A stretch of 64,000 bases of DNA from BPGL01 sp035463115 (GTDB lineage: Bacteria; Actinomycetota; UBA4738; HRBIN12), in the NCBI GenBank assembly GCA_035463115.1, contig DATHTO010000090.1:32260-96259 (forward strand), given 5' to 3'. Shown here in pieces: positions 43,871 to 53,383 of the stretch. A program made the translations under genes and the position numbers. Position 1 is the stretch's first letter; each line of letters opens with the position of its first letter. The notes under the pieces are model-generated. The model had not been told where the DNA came from. It made no database searches and saw only the letters and a program-made list of their open reading frames with translations.

Positions 43871-44524
43871 TCATCCGATCGTGTCGAGCAGGAGCCAGCC
43901 GATCCCGGCCGTCCACGTCACGACGGTGAGCGGGATCGCGAGCGCGATCAGCCGTCGTCTCGCCACGAGGCCGAACCCGATCACCGGCGTGGCGAGCGCG
44001 CCGATCGTCTTGGCCCACACCCACGACGTCGCGTCGTCGCGTCCGCCTCCCGTCGCGTCGATGCACAGTCCGAAGCTCGGGCTGAAGCCCGAACCACACG
44101 TCTCACTCGGGATCCGCGTGATCAGCACGAGCGCGCCGACGACGAAGGTGATCGCGAGCGACCATCGCCAGCCGTCGTGACTTCCGGCGCGGACCTCGCG
44201 ACCCCGCAGGGCCCACAGCACCGCGGCGCCACCCACGAGCGCGGCGATACCGAGGAACGCGACGATGCCGCCGATCGCGGAGACGAAGTCGCAGACCGAG
44301 GGCGGCGCCGCCCGCGCGGGCCCCGGGTCGACGACGACGTCACAGGTGAGCTCGTTCCACGCGAGGACGATCGTCGCGAGGCCGGCCGCGAGCAGGCACA
44401 CGGCCGTCGTGACGGCGGCCATCCGAGCCGCAGGCTCGACCGGTTGCGGCGGCGGCCATCGATCGCGTCGGAACCACGGCACCAGGAGACCTTGCCACGC
44501 GGCGACGTAGGCGTGTGGCACCAC
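43871..44524 (-). CDS. Four-helix membrane protein, unknown
   Basis: A 217-residue integral membrane protein, GTG start. Four membrane segments: about 35-57, 82-106, 119-138 and 165-215 (the last probably two). The loops between helices carry two cysteine pairs (LTCDVVVDPG...SVCDF and ETCGSGFSPSFGLCID), which could form disulfides outside. No family recognised. It is the same strand as the dipeptide transporter operon, 41 bases after it, and so might be a read-through partner. Confidence 0.65.
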   Translation of the reverse strand: MVPHAYVAAWQGLLVPWFRRDRWPPPQPVEPAARMAAVTTAVCLLAAGLATIVLAWNELTCDVVVDPGPARAAPPSVCDFVSAIGGIVAFLGIAALVGGAAVLWALRGREVRAGSHDGWRWSLAITFVVGALVLITRIPSETCGSGFSPSFGLCIDATGGGRDDATSWVWAKTIGALATPVIGFGLVARRRLIALAIPLTVVTWTAGIGWLLLDTIG

Positions 44525-44564
44525 GTCGTCGGAACCGGACGAGCACGGGTCGGTGGACGTCGCG

Positions 44565-45620
44565 TCAGGGGCGCTCGCCGAGCGGAACGAGGTGACATGC
44601 CGCCTGGTGGTCGATCGCCGCCGTCAGCAGCGGAAGGTCCTCCCCACGGCACTTCTCCTCGATCCCAACCTCGGCTGCACGGCCCGACTGATACACCGGG
44701 CACCGCGGGTGGAACCGGCATCCCGGCGGGATCCGCGTCGGGTCCGGCGGCTCACCCGACAGGATCGGTCGCTCGAGGCCCTCGGGCTCGGGCACGACGT
44801 CGAGCAGCGCCTTCGTGTACGGATGCTTCGGCCGCTGCAGGACCTCTTCCGCCGGACCGATCTCGACGATCCGGCCCAGGTACATCACGGCGACGCGGTC
44901 GGCGACCGTCCAGGCGAGCCCCAGGTCGTGCGTCACGATCAGCAGCGACAGGCGGAGCTCGCGTCGGAGCTTCATCAGCAACGCGAGGATCTCGCCGCGC
45001 ACGGACGCGTCGAGGTTCGACACCGGCTCGTCGGCGATGATCACCTTCGGCTCGAGCACGAGCGCTCCGGCGATCACGACGCGTTGACGCTGGCCCCCCG
45101 AGAGCTCGTGCGGGTACGACAGGAAGAACCGCTCGGGCGGACGGAGGCCCGCGCGCGAGAGCGCCTGCGTGACGAGCTGTTCCTCGGGCTCACCGTTCGG
45201 GCCGCGGTGGATCCCGTGGATGCGGAGCGCCTCGGCGACGCACTCGTAGACCGTCGTCCGTGGATTCAGGGCCGCCGTCGGGTCCTGGAAGACCATCTGG
45301 ACCTCGCGTCGATACCCCTTCAGGTCACGTCCGAGCGGCTGTCCGCGGAAGCGGATCTCGCCCTCGTCGGGCTTGAGGAGTCCCATGATGGCGCGGGCCG
45401 TCGTCGTCTTCCCGCATCCCGACTCGCCGGCGAGGGCGAGCACTTCACCTTCGTGGAGGGTCAGATCGACGCCCGCGACCGCGCGCGCGTCAGCTGCCTT
45501 CTTGCCCAGCATGCCGGCCAACAGGCCGACCCGACCCGCGAAGTTGACCTCCAGGCCTTCGACCTCGACGACCGGGCCGCCGATCTCGACCTCGGGTTCC
45601 CGCGTGACGACGTCGCTCAT
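44565..45620 (-). CDS. Oligopeptide/dipeptide ABC transporter ATP-binding protein (DppF-like)
   Basis: A 351-residue ATPase. Walker A GESGCGKTT, signature LSGGQRQRV, Walker B VIIADEPVSNLDA and switch His in IVTHDLG are intact. The C-terminal extension GCRFHPRCPVYQSGRAAEVGIEEKCRGEDLP...ACHL is the four-cysteine iron-sulfur element of the Opp/Dpp family. ATG overlaps the stop of the preceding ATPase gene. Last gene of the five-gene importer operon. Confidence 0.92.
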   Translation of the reverse strand: MSDVVTREPEVEIGGPVVEVEGLEVNFAGRVGLLAGMLGKKAADARAVAGVDLTLHEGEVLALAGESGCGKTTTARAIMGLLKPDEGEIRFRGQPLGRDLKGYRREVQMVFQDPTAALNPRTTVYECVAEALRIHGIHRGPNGEPEEQLVTQALSRAGLRPPERFFLSYPHELSGGQRQRVVIAGALVLEPKVIIADEPVSNLDASVRGEILALLMKLRRELRLSLLIVTHDLGLAWTVADRVAVMYLGRIVEIGPAEEVLQRPKHPYTKALLDVVPEPEGLERPILSGEPPDPTRIPPGCRFHPRCPVYQSGRAAEVGIEEKCRGEDLPLLTAAIDHQAACHLVPLGERP

Positions 45621-46609
45621 CCGGTCGCCCCCTGCGTGGCTGGCACCGGGGCGCCCGGCGCGAGCAGGCATGCGGCCGACCGCCGCTCGCCGGCGTCCCA
45701 CAGTTCGGGAACGACGTCGTCGCAGGGCTCGAACCGCTTCGGGCACCGCGGATGGAACGGGCAGCCTGACGGGATCGCCTGCGGGTCGGGTGGGTCGCCG
45801 CCGAGCCCTTCCGGACGGCCGCGGAACCGCGCATCCCCGATCTCTGGGAACGCGGCCGCGAGCGCCTGCGTGTAGGGGTGCACCGGCGAGTGGAACACCT
45901 GGTTCGCCGGGCCTTCCTCGATGATCTTGCCGGCGTACATCACGGCGAGGCGGTCCGAGACCTCGACGAGCACCGACAGGTCGTGCGTGATGAAGAGCAT
46001 CGCGAGGCCGAGGTCCTTCTGCAGCGTCTTGAGCAGCCGCAGGACCTGCGCCTGCACCATCACGTCGAGCGCGGTGGTGGGCTCGTCGGCGATCACGAGC
46101 GAGGGGTTGCAGGCGAGCGCCATCGCGATCATCACGCGCTGCTTCTGCCCGCCCGAGAGTTCGTGCGGGTAGTCGTCGATCCGACGCGACGGCAATCCGA
46201 CCTGCTCGAGGAGTTCCCCGGCGCGGACCTTCGCCTCGCGCTCACCGGCCAGACCGTGGATCCGGATCGCCTCGCCGATCTGGTCGCCGATCCGGCGGAC
46301 CGGGTTCAGCGCGTGCAGGGCCCCCTGGAAGATGATCGACGCCCCGGTCCATCGCAGCGCCCGGAGCTTGCCCGGGGTGAGCTGCAGGACCTCTTGCCCG
46401 TCGAGGACCACGTCGCCTTCGATCTTGGTCTTCGCCGAGTGGAGGCGGAGGATCGCGCCGGCGATCGTCGATTTGCCGCACCCCGACTCGCCGGCGAGCC
46501 CGAGCACCGTCCCCTTGGGGATGTCGAACGAGACCCCCCGGACGGCCGGGACGTCCCCGGCCTGGGTGCGGTACGTGACGCGGAGATCGCGGACGGAAAG
46601 GACGCTCAT
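45617..46609 (-). CDS. Oligopeptide/dipeptide ABC transporter ATP-binding protein (DppD-like)
   Basis: A 330-residue ATPase pairing with the following one. Walker A GESGCGKST, signature LSGGQKQRV, Walker B LVIADEPTTALDV and ITHDLSV are intact; GCPFHPRCPKRFEPCDD with a later Cys forms the family's C-terminal cluster. One odd point is IIFQGALHALNP, where most relatives have Q-x-P/Q-x-SLNP. ATG start overlaps the permease stop as ATGA. Confidence 0.92.
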   Translation of the reverse strand: MSVLSVRDLRVTYRTQAGDVPAVRGVSFDIPKGTVLGLAGESGCGKSTIAGAILRLHSAKTKIEGDVVLDGQEVLQLTPGKLRALRWTGASIIFQGALHALNPVRRIGDQIGEAIRIHGLAGEREAKVRAGELLEQVGLPSRRIDDYPHELSGGQKQRVMIAMALACNPSLVIADEPTTALDVMVQAQVLRLLKTLQKDLGLAMLFITHDLSVLVEVSDRLAVMYAGKIIEEGPANQVFHSPVHPYTQALAAAFPEIGDARFRGRPEGLGGDPPDPQAIPSGCPFHPRCPKRFEPCDDVVPELWDAGERRSAACLLAPGAPVPATQGATG

Positions 46610-47580
46610 CGCTCTCTGATCCTCGGGTTGATGATCTCGTCGAGCGCGTAGCCGACGAGGGTGAACGCCAGCACGACGGCGACGATGCAGAAGCTCGGTG
46701 CCAACAGCCACCACCACGCACCGATCGAGGTGGCGCCGCGGCTGAACGCCTCGTCGATCACGGTGCCCCACGTGACGCGCAGCGGGTCGCCGAGGCCGAG
46801 GAACGACAGGGCCGATTCGGACAGGATCGCGATGGCGACCGTGAGGATCATGTTCGCCATGATCACGGGCATCACGTTCGGAAGGATGTGCCTCGAGATC
46901 ACGTGCCAGGCCGACCCGCCCAGGGCGCGCGACCGCTCGATGAAGAGGCGCTCCTTCACGGACAGCGTCTGCGCCCGGATCAGCCGCGACGCGCCCGGCC
47001 ACGACGTGAACCCGATGATGCCGATGATGACCCAGACGTTCTGTCCGATGATCGTGGCGAGGATCGCGGCGAGCGCGAGCCACGGGATCACGAGCATGAA
47101 GTCCGACAGACGCATCAGCACGCTGTCGGTGGCGCGTCCCACGTAGCCGGCCACGATCCCGACGAAGGAGCCGATCACCATCGCGATGACGCTCGCGAGG
47201 AGCCCGACGAGGAGCGACATCCGTGAGCCGTGGATCACGAGCGAGAGCACGGAGCGGCCGTCGGCGTCGGTGCCGAGGATGTTGTTGCCGCTCGGCGCAC
47301 ACGGAAGATCGCGGAACGTGCACGGAGCGATGCTCTCCTCCGTCACCGCGATCTTGCTGAGGGATGCCGGATCGGCGAACAGCGAGTAGATCGCCATCGC
47401 ACCGAAGAAGAGCAGGATCGCGAGGCCGACCATGCCCATCTTGTTCCGTCTGAACTGGTGCCAGAAGCGGGTCGCCGCGATCCGCCGCCGCTTCCATCTG
47501 ATGGATCGGCCGCTCGGCGGCGCCACGGGGATCGCGTCGGCCTCGGTGGGCTGCGAGACGGGTGGTCGTTCCGTCTTCAT
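46606..47580 (-). CDS. Dipeptide-type ABC transporter permease (DppC-like)
   Basis: A 324-residue permease with the long basic cytoplasmic N-terminus of DppC/OppC proteins and six membrane segments. The EAA coupling loop is FIERSRALGGSAWHVISRHILPNVMPVI. The typical periplasmic insert between segments one and two carries a cysteine pair (APCTFRDLPCAP). ATG overlaps the DppB-like stop. Confidence 0.92.
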   Translation of the reverse strand: MKTERPPVSQPTEADAIPVAPPSGRSIRWKRRRIAATRFWHQFRRNKMGMVGLAILLFFGAMAIYSLFADPASLSKIAVTEESIAPCTFRDLPCAPSGNNILGTDADGRSVLSLVIHGSRMSLLVGLLASVIAMVIGSFVGIVAGYVGRATDSVLMRLSDFMLVIPWLALAAILATIIGQNVWVIIGIIGFTSWPGASRLIRAQTLSVKERLFIERSRALGGSAWHVISRHILPNVMPVIMANMILTVAIAILSESALSFLGLGDPLRVTWGTVIDEAFSRGATSIGAWWWLLAPSFCIVAVVLAFTLVGYALDEIINPRIRER

Positions 47581-48563
47581 CGCATCGCCCTCACCCGCGG
47601 GTCGAAGTAGCCGTACACGATGTCGGCGATCAGGTTCGCGATCAGGACGGCCATGCTGAAGAACAGGAACGTTCCTTGGAGGACGGGGTAGTCCTGCTTG
47701 CGCAAGGCGTCGAGCGACAGCTTGCCGACGCCGGGATAGGAGAAGACCAGCTCGACGGTGATCGCGCCACCGAGGACGAACCCGAACGACAGCGCGACGA
47801 GCGTGACCGTCGGCAGCAGGGCGTTCCGGACGGCATGGCGCCGGAGGACGAACTTGTCGCGGAGCCCCTTCGCGCGCGCGAGGGTGATGTATTCCTCACC
47901 GAGCACGTCGAGCAGCGACGAGCGCATCACGAGGTAGTACTCGCCGACGTACGCGAGCGTCAGCGTCAGCCACGGCAAGAACATGTGGTTGACGACGTCG
48001 ACGACGTACGCCACGCCGGTCAGGTTCCCGGTCACGGAGCTGTAGCCGCCGCTCGGGAACAGGTGCAGGTACTTCGTGAAGAGCAAGAGCAGCAAGATGC
48101 CCAGGACGAACTCGGGCATCGAGTACAGGAACAGCGAGCCGGTCATCGACGACATGTCGAGAGCGCGGCCGCGCTTCCATCCGCCGTAGATCCCGAGCAC
48201 GATGCCGAGCGCGATCGACGCGATCGTGCTCGTGCCCACGAGGATCAGCGTCTTCGGCAGGTCACGGAGGAAGACCTCCGTGACCGGGGTACCGGGGTCC
48301 ACGAGCGTCGACAGGCCGAGGTCGCCCTGGAGCATGTCGCCCAGATAGCCGACGAACTGCTGCGGCAGCGGCTCGCGCAGCCCGAGCTCGATCGCGAGCT
48401 CCTCCTGCTGTTCGGCGCTGAGCTCCACCCCCTGCGTCTTGGTGAGCACGGCGACCGGATCGCCCGGCAGGATGCGGAACAGGAAGAAGTTGAACGTCAG
48501 GATGAAGAGCAGGGTGAGGAGCGCCTGGAAGATCTTCCCGGCGATGTATCGCTGTGTCCTCAC
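47577..48563 (-). CDS. Dipeptide-type ABC transporter permease (DppB-like)
   Basis: A 328-residue permease with six membrane segments and a large outer loop between the first two, as in DppB/OppB. The coupling loop reads YITLARAKGLRDKFVLRRHAVRNALLP. N-terminus GKIFQALLTLLFILTFNFFLFRILPGDPVA is standard for the family. GTG start, 24 bases after the binding-protein gene. Confidence 0.92.
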   Translation of the reverse strand: MRTQRYIAGKIFQALLTLLFILTFNFFLFRILPGDPVAVLTKTQGVELSAEQQEELAIELGLREPLPQQFVGYLGDMLQGDLGLSTLVDPGTPVTEVFLRDLPKTLILVGTSTIASIALGIVLGIYGGWKRGRALDMSSMTGSLFLYSMPEFVLGILLLLLFTKYLHLFPSGGYSSVTGNLTGVAYVVDVVNHMFLPWLTLTLAYVGEYYLVMRSSLLDVLGEEYITLARAKGLRDKFVLRRHAVRNALLPTVTLVALSFGFVLGGAITVELVFSYPGVGKLSLDALRKQDYPVLQGTFLFFSMAVLIANLIADIVYGYFDPRVRAMR

Positions 48564-48587
48564 CCTGCTCTTCCCCGCTCCTTCCTC

Positions 48588-50423
48588 TCAGGCTTCGTGC
48601 TCGTCGGAGCGCGTGCGCCGGACCAGCGCGACGATCACGACCAGCGCGACGATGGCGCCGACGATCGCGATCCAGATCCCGGCCGAGATGCCGGAGTCAC
48701 CGCCGCCACCCGTCGTGCCGCCGCCCGTGTCACCGAGCATCGATGCCGGCGCGAGCGTCAATGCGCTGTAGCGCCCGTACCCGCCCCACAGGTAGCCACC
48801 ACCGACCTGTGGTACCTCGGTGAGGCCGCCCCACTCCGCGCTGTCGTACGCCGAAAGCGTGTTGTAGAAGTACAGGTTGATCTGCGGGATCTCGTCGTAA
48901 TAGATGTTCTGCATCTCGGCGATGATCCCGTGGCGTTCGTCGAAACTGGGCGCGACCGACTGCTGCTGATACAGCTCGTCGTACCGCTCGTTCGACCAGC
49001 AGGTGTCGCTCCAGTAGCCGCACTCCTCCGACGTGTACGTCGAGAGCTGGAACCCCGGGTCGGGCTCGACGCCCCAGCCCCAGATGTAGAGATCGAAGTC
49101 GTTCGTCGGATAGATCGCGGTCAGTCGGTCGTCCGTGACGGCTTGCGGCCGGGTGGCGATCCCGATGTCACGGAGCCAGCCGGAGATGAACTCTCCTGAC
49201 GTGATGCTCGCTGGATCCTCCGTCCTGAGGAGGAAGCGGAAGTCGAGCGGTTCTCCACCGCCGGGCATCTCCCTGATGCCGTCGCCGTCGGTGTCCTCAT
49301 AGCCGCCCTCGTCGAGGATCCGGTTCGCCTCTGCCGGATCGAACGCGATCGGGTTGTCAGGCTCTACGTGCCACCGGCTGAGGTACGGCGGGATGAACGT
49401 GTCTCCTGGCTCTCCGTAGCCTTGCAACACCCGGTCGACGAGCGTCTGCTTGTCGATCGCGTGCGCGATCGCGAGGCGAACGTCGTGGTCCCTGAGCGCC
49501 GGGTGACCCTTGTTGCCGGTGTCCTTGCAGTCCACGTCGGCGTTCGGTGCTTCGGGCTCACACATCGGGAAGCTCATCTGGGTGAACGAGTCGAGCGGGC
49601 CGACGTGCGTGGTGATGCCCTCGACCCCTTCGAGCGACTCGAACAGGTCGGTGCCGAGGTCGCCGATGTAGTCGATCTCGCCCTCACGCAGGGCGGTGAC
49701 CATCGCTTCCTCGTTGTCGTACTTCCGGACGACGTACTTGTCGATCTGTGGCGCGCCGCCCCAGTAGTCCTCGTTCGCCTCCATCGTCCACGACTGGCCT
49801 TTCTGCCATTCCGTGAGCTGGAACGGGCCGGTGCCGATCGTGTTCGGATAGTTCGGGAACTTCCGCGCGTCGTCCTTCGAGAAGTCGCCCCAGATGTGCT
49901 CGGGGAGGATGTACACGTACGGCGGGGCGAGCGGGGCGGTCGTCGGCTGCGTGGTCTTCCACTCGAACGTGTAGTCGTCGACCTTCACGAACTCGTCGGT
50001 GTAGGGGAAGTAGTTGATCCCCGACATGTTGTTCTCGACGATGAAGTTGTAGGTCCACAGCACGTCATCGACGGTGAACTGCTCGCCGTCGTGCCAGGTG
50101 ACGTCGTCGCGGACCGTGATCGTCCACGTCATGCCGTCGTCGCTCTGCGTCCATTCGGTCGCGAGCTGCGGCACGGGCGACAGGTCTTCCTCGGCGAAGC
50201 CGATGAGGAGATCGTAGTTCAGGTCCATGACCTCGAACTCCGGCGTCTCGAACGCGCGGAAGAAGTTCACCGTGCGGACGTCGTTCAGCGTGCCCGCGAC
50301 GAAGGTGATCTCCTCGTCCTGCGTCGGAGACGCCGACTGCCCGAGCGCCGTGCCACCGAGGACCATCGTCATCAGCGCCGCGAACACCCCCAGTGCGGCG
50401 ATGCGGCTGCGTATGCCCTTCAT
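48588..50423 (-). CDS. Solute-binding protein family 5 with C-terminal membrane anchor
   Basis: A 611-residue peptide-type binding protein. An N-terminal signal (about residues 1-28, LGVFAALMTMVLGGTALG) is present but without a lipobox cysteine. The body is a family-5 fold: WTITVRDDVTWHDGEQFTVDDVLWTY, PYPNTIGTGPFQLTEWQKGQ, VRLAIAHAIDKQTLVDRVLQGYG. A Gly/Thr/Ser-rich linker leads to a C-terminal membrane helix (ISAGIWIAIVGAIVALVVIVALV) and basic tail, so the protein is held by its C-terminus, unusual in bacteria where a lipid anchor is normal. AAGGAGGGGGC precedes the ATG. First gene of the importer operon. Confidence 0.9.
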   Translation of the reverse strand: MKGIRSRIAALGVFAALMTMVLGGTALGQSASPTQDEEITFVAGTLNDVRTVNFFRAFETPEFEVMDLNYDLLIGFAEEDLSPVPQLATEWTQSDDGMTWTITVRDDVTWHDGEQFTVDDVLWTYNFIVENNMSGINYFPYTDEFVKVDDYTFEWKTTQPTTAPLAPPYVYILPEHIWGDFSKDDARKFPNYPNTIGTGPFQLTEWQKGQSWTMEANEDYWGGAPQIDKYVVRKYDNEEAMVTALREGEIDYIGDLGTDLFESLEGVEGITTHVGPLDSFTQMSFPMCEPEAPNADVDCKDTGNKGHPALRDHDVRLAIAHAIDKQTLVDRVLQGYGEPGDTFIPPYLSRWHVEPDNPIAFDPAEANRILDEGGYEDTDGDGIREMPGGGEPLDFRFLLRTEDPASITSGEFISGWLRDIGIATRPQAVTDDRLTAIYPTNDFDLYIWGWGVEPDPGFQLSTYTSEECGYWSDTCWSNERYDELYQQQSVAPSFDERHGIIAEMQNIYYDEIPQINLYFYNTLSAYDSAEWGGLTEVPQVGGGYLWGGYGRYSALTLAPASMLGDTGGGTTGGGGDSGISAGIWIAIVGAIVALVVIVALVRRTRSDEHEA

Positions 50424-50628
50424 GCCCCCTCCTTCGTCGACCACGTTCGATATCCGTGTGTACGCACCCCGTTCCGACGTGGGTTGGACGTCGGCCGCGG
50501 GTCGCGTGCGACTGCGCTGCGGGTTCCGCTGGGAACGAGGGTCGCCATGGGCCTCCCGCGGTGGCCGGACGACGGTGGTATAGCACCCCGCGCGGCGGCG
50601 GCGCCAGGCTCGCACGAGGGCTGCGCCG

Positions 50629-51588
50629 TCACGCTCGCACCCCCGGCTCGTCGATCGTGAGCGTTCCGGCGTCGGCGTCCAGCGTCGCGGTGACGCCGAG
50701 CGGGATCGTCGCGAGGTGCTTCCCGTGCCCGAGCGGGAGCCGGTACAGCACCGGAACACCGAGCGGCTCCAGGTACCGCTCGAGGACGTCCTCGATCGAC
50801 GGGACCCGCGCCCACTCCGGTCGATCCTCGCGCCAATCGCACCTGTAGAGCTCTCCCACGACGACGCCGGCGATCCGGTCGAGCGCGCCTGCTTGCTGCA
50901 GGTGGACGAGGTGCGCCTCGAGGTACGTCGTCGGTGTGTCCACGTCCTCCCAGAAGAAGATGCATCCGTCGAGGTTCGGAGCCCACGGCGTTCCGAGGGC
51001 GTGCTGGAGGAGCCACAGGCATCCGCCGACGAGGGGGGCGGTGGCCGTGCCCCCACGGATCGCGCGGACGTAGGGGTCGTCCGGGTTCGGAGGAACCCGC
51101 CCGACGCCCCCGTCCTTGAGGACCTGCAAGAGGCGGTCCTTGGACCAGTCGCCGCGCTCCGGATCGCCGAGGCCGGCGGCTCCCGGTCCGTAGAACGTCG
51201 CGAGACCGCTCATCTCGAGGAGCGCGGTGTGCAGCGCCGTGATGTCGGAGAAGCCGACGAGCGCCTTCGGGTTCGCCGCGATCATGTCGTAGTCGAGGTA
51301 CGGGAGCATCTGCGCGGCCGTGTAGCCGCCTTGGAACGCGTGGACGAGGTCGACCTCGGGATCCGCGTACATCGCGTTCATGTCCGCGGCCCGGTCCTTG
51401 GGATGGCCGGCCTGGTAGTCGTCGCGGTCGTAGATGTGGGCGCCGAGCTTGACGCGGTAGCCTCGCTGCTCCCACGCGTCGACCGCGCGCAACAGTTCCG
51501 AGCGGTTGTACCAGGTGGTGGACGTGCCGACGATGCCGACGCACCCTCCGTCGGGCAGCGGTGGACCGAACCGGGTCGCCCGACTCAC
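50629..51588 (-). CDS. S66-family serine carboxypeptidase (LD-carboxypeptidase/MccF-like)
   Basis: A 319-residue cytoplasmic hydrolase. The nucleophile serine is in LVGFSDITALH; the Glu and His of the Ser-Glu-His triad fit FFWEDVDTP and LPLGHGKH. The N-terminal GGCVGIVGTSTTWYN and AFQGGYTAAQMLPYLDYD are family features. Relatives cleave LD-tetrapeptide muropeptides or the aminoacyl amide of microcin C. The neighbours (peptide importer on one side, gamma-glutamyl hydrolase on the other) fit recycling of peptides or amide-linked amines. GTG start. Confidence 0.87.
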   Translation of the reverse strand: MSRATRFGPPLPDGGCVGIVGTSTTWYNRSELLRAVDAWEQRGYRVKLGAHIYDRDDYQAGHPKDRAADMNAMYADPEVDLVHAFQGGYTAAQMLPYLDYDMIAANPKALVGFSDITALHTALLEMSGLATFYGPGAAGLGDPERGDWSKDRLLQVLKDGGVGRVPPNPDDPYVRAIRGGTATAPLVGGCLWLLQHALGTPWAPNLDGCIFFWEDVDTPTTYLEAHLVHLQQAGALDRIAGVVVGELYRCDWREDRPEWARVPSIEDVLERYLEPLGVPVLYRLPLGHGKHLATIPLGVTATLDADAGTLTIDEPGVRA

Positions 51589-51732
51589 GGCGCCACCGAT
51601 CTGGCGTGCCGGCCGAGGCTCCGCGGACCGCCGCTCACCGTACGGATGCGCCCTCCTCCTGTTGTCGAACCCCGAACCGTTCGGCGTCGAGCTTCGGAAC
51701 CCGGCGATTATCCGGGCCCTGGCCCGAACCGT

Positions 51733-52527
51733 CTAGTCCCCCGCGGTCACGGCTGAGGCCGCCGCCTTTCCTCCTCGGAGCGACGCCCGCACGAGTCCGT
51801 CGAACAGCGCCTGCTGCGCAGGATCGTCGCGTGCCGTGTCCTCGGGATGCCACTGCACGCCCACGATCCATCCGCGTCGCTCATCGTCGCCTCCGACGAG
51901 CTCGATCGCCTCGACGAGTCCGTCCCGGCTCCGTCCGCTCACCCTGAGGCGTTCGCCGACGCGGTCGACGCCCTGGTGGTGGTGCGACGAGCAGCGGAGG
52001 ACCGGCCGATCGATCGCCCGCATCAACAGGCTCTCCGGCTCGACGTCCACCTCGTGCAGCGACTCCGTGTCCTGGATCGGGACGCCGTGTTCGAGGAGGC
52101 CGTCGACCGCCGGCAGGTGCTGGTGCAGCGTGCCCCCATAGGCGACGTTCAGCACCTGCATCCCTCGGCAGATGCACAGGGCCGGCATCCCCAGCCGGTC
52201 GGCCGCCCGCAGGAGCTCCATCTCGAAGGAGTCGCGTTCGTCCGAAACGTCGTAGGTGTTGGGTTCCGAGGGGTCGCCCCCGTAGGTCGTGGGGCGCAGG
52301 TCGCCGCCGCCGACGAGGACCAGGCCGTCGAAGGGCTCGAGCAGCTCCTCGGGTTCGCCGGTCTCACCGGGCGCGACGATCGCGGTGCGAGCGCCGGCGT
52401 TGCGCAAGCACTCGATGTACGGCAGCGGCACGCCGTAGCCGCCTCGTGGCCATCTCGAGACGCGGTCGTCGGCGAGCCGGTACGCGACGACGGCGACGAG
52501 CGGGCGACGGTCGCGGCCTGGGGTCAC
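51733..52527 (-). CDS. puuD: PuuD-like gamma-glutamyl-amine hydrolase (class I glutamine amidotransferase fold)
   Basis: A 264-residue peptidase C26 family enzyme expected to cleave gamma-glutamyl-GABA or a related gamma-glutamyl amine. The nucleophile is the second Cys of LCICRGMQVLNVAYGGTLHQHL; the catalytic His-x-Glu is in GVQWHPEDT. LVLVGGGDLRP is the standard oxyanion region. GTG start overlaps the stop of the next amidotransferase gene as GTGA. With the ligase and permease at 57.5-60.7 kb it completes a gamma-glutamylation route. Confidence 0.88.
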   Translation of the reverse strand: MTPGRDRRPLVAVVAYRLADDRVSRWPRGGYGVPLPYIECLRNAGARTAIVAPGETGEPEELLEPFDGLVLVGGGDLRPTTYGGDPSEPNTYDVSDERDSFEMELLRAADRLGMPALCICRGMQVLNVAYGGTLHQHLPAVDGLLEHGVPIQDTESLHEVDVEPESLLMRAIDRPVLRCSSHHHQGVDRVGERLRVSGRSRDGLVEAIELVGGDDERRGWIVGVQWHPEDTARDDPAQQALFDGLVRASLRGGKAAASAVTAGD

Positions 52528-53264
52528 GTCGCGGCGTTCCCCACCCCGGTCGCGGCGCGACGCGCCACCTGCGCGAACCTGCGGAACACCTCGGCGCCCT
52601 TGCGCTCGTGGTCCGCGAGGTAGCGCGCCTGCTCGTCCTGCACCTGCGCGGCCGTCTTCCCCCAGTCGCGCTCGAGGTCGCCTTGCTTCGCGAACTCATC
52701 GAGCCACAGCGCGATCTCGGACGCGTCGATCTCGAAGTGGAACTGCACACCCCACGCCGCCGGTCCGACACGGAACGCCTGGTTCGTCACTCGCTCGCCC
52801 GTGGCGAGGAGCTCCGCGCCGTCGGGCAGCTCGAAGGTGTCCATGTGCCACTGGAAGACGCGATCGCCCGCTCGGTAGTGCGCCAGGACGTCGTCGTCCG
52901 CGCCCGACGGCGTCGGAACGATCGGCTCGAACCCGACCTCGCGCGTCTCGGCCTTGAACACGCGAGCGCCGAGGCCCCACGCGAGGAGCTGTGCGCCGAA
53001 GCACACGCCGAGCAGCGGGACGCCCCGTTCGACGCAGGCTCGCGACATCGCGGCGGCGTGCTCGATGAAGGGTCGCTCGTCCGCGTGCTCGATGTTGTAG
53101 CTGCTCCCGAAGACGATCACGCCGGAGACGTCGTCGAGCGGGGGTGGAGGCTGACCGTCGACGGCCTCCCACACCTGCGTCTCGGCGCCGACATCGGCGA
53201 GCGCGCGCGGAGCGACGCCGAACGTCTCGAACGGGTCGTTCCGGACGAGCAGGAGCGGTCGCAT
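52524..53264 (-). CDS. Class I glutamine amidotransferase-like protein
   Basis: A 246-residue GATase1 protein. The nucleophile elbow is LLGVCFGAQLLAWGLG, and the His-Glu pair is AWGVQFHFEID. GVIVFGSSYNIEHADE is the first oxyanion segment. Unlike biosynthetic partners it stands alone, as do the gamma-glutamyl hydrolases and GuaA-like C26 relatives. The ATG at 53264 gives a clean N-terminus (MRPLLLVRND); the longer frame upstream runs through the promoter. It is cotranslated with puuD and divergent from the HutC-type regulator. Confidence 0.85.
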   Translation of the reverse strand: MRPLLLVRNDPFETFGVAPRALADVGAETQVWEAVDGQPPPPLDDVSGVIVFGSSYNIEHADERPFIEHAAAMSRACVERGVPLLGVCFGAQLLAWGLGARVFKAETREVGFEPIVPTPSGADDDVLAHYRAGDRVFQWHMDTFELPDGAELLATGERVTNQAFRVGPAAWGVQFHFEIDASEIALWLDEFAKQGDLERDWGKTAAQVQDEQARYLADHERKGAEVFRRFAQVARRAATGVGNAAT

Positions 53265-53305
53265 CCGCCAAGTGTAGGAGGGCCGGCGGGAGCGTGCCCG
53301 CCGGC

Positions 53306-53335
53306 TTGACGCGCATTTGTCAGACAAACTAGGGT
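53306..53335 (+). promoter_or_regulatory. Promoter with embedded operator for the HutC-type regulator operon
   Basis: TTGACG (53306-53311) and TAGGGT (53330-53335) are -35/-10-like with 18-base spacing. Between them is a perfect 13-bp palindrome, TTTGTC-A-GACAAA (53316-53328), with the GT-N3-AC core typical of GntR-family operators. Binding there would block RNA polymerase, so autorepression by the gene 48 bases downstream is likely. The opposite-strand amidotransferase operon starts 52 bases away and may share control. Confidence 0.7.
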
Positions 53336-53383
53336 TCGTCAGGGGCAGCACGACCGCGGGGGTCGACGTCCGGGGGGTCCGAC

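Noticed and set aside
50424..50628. Region upstream of the dipeptide importer operon
   Set aside because: Must hold the operon promoter, but no convincing hexamer pair or operator could be chosen; no gene seen.
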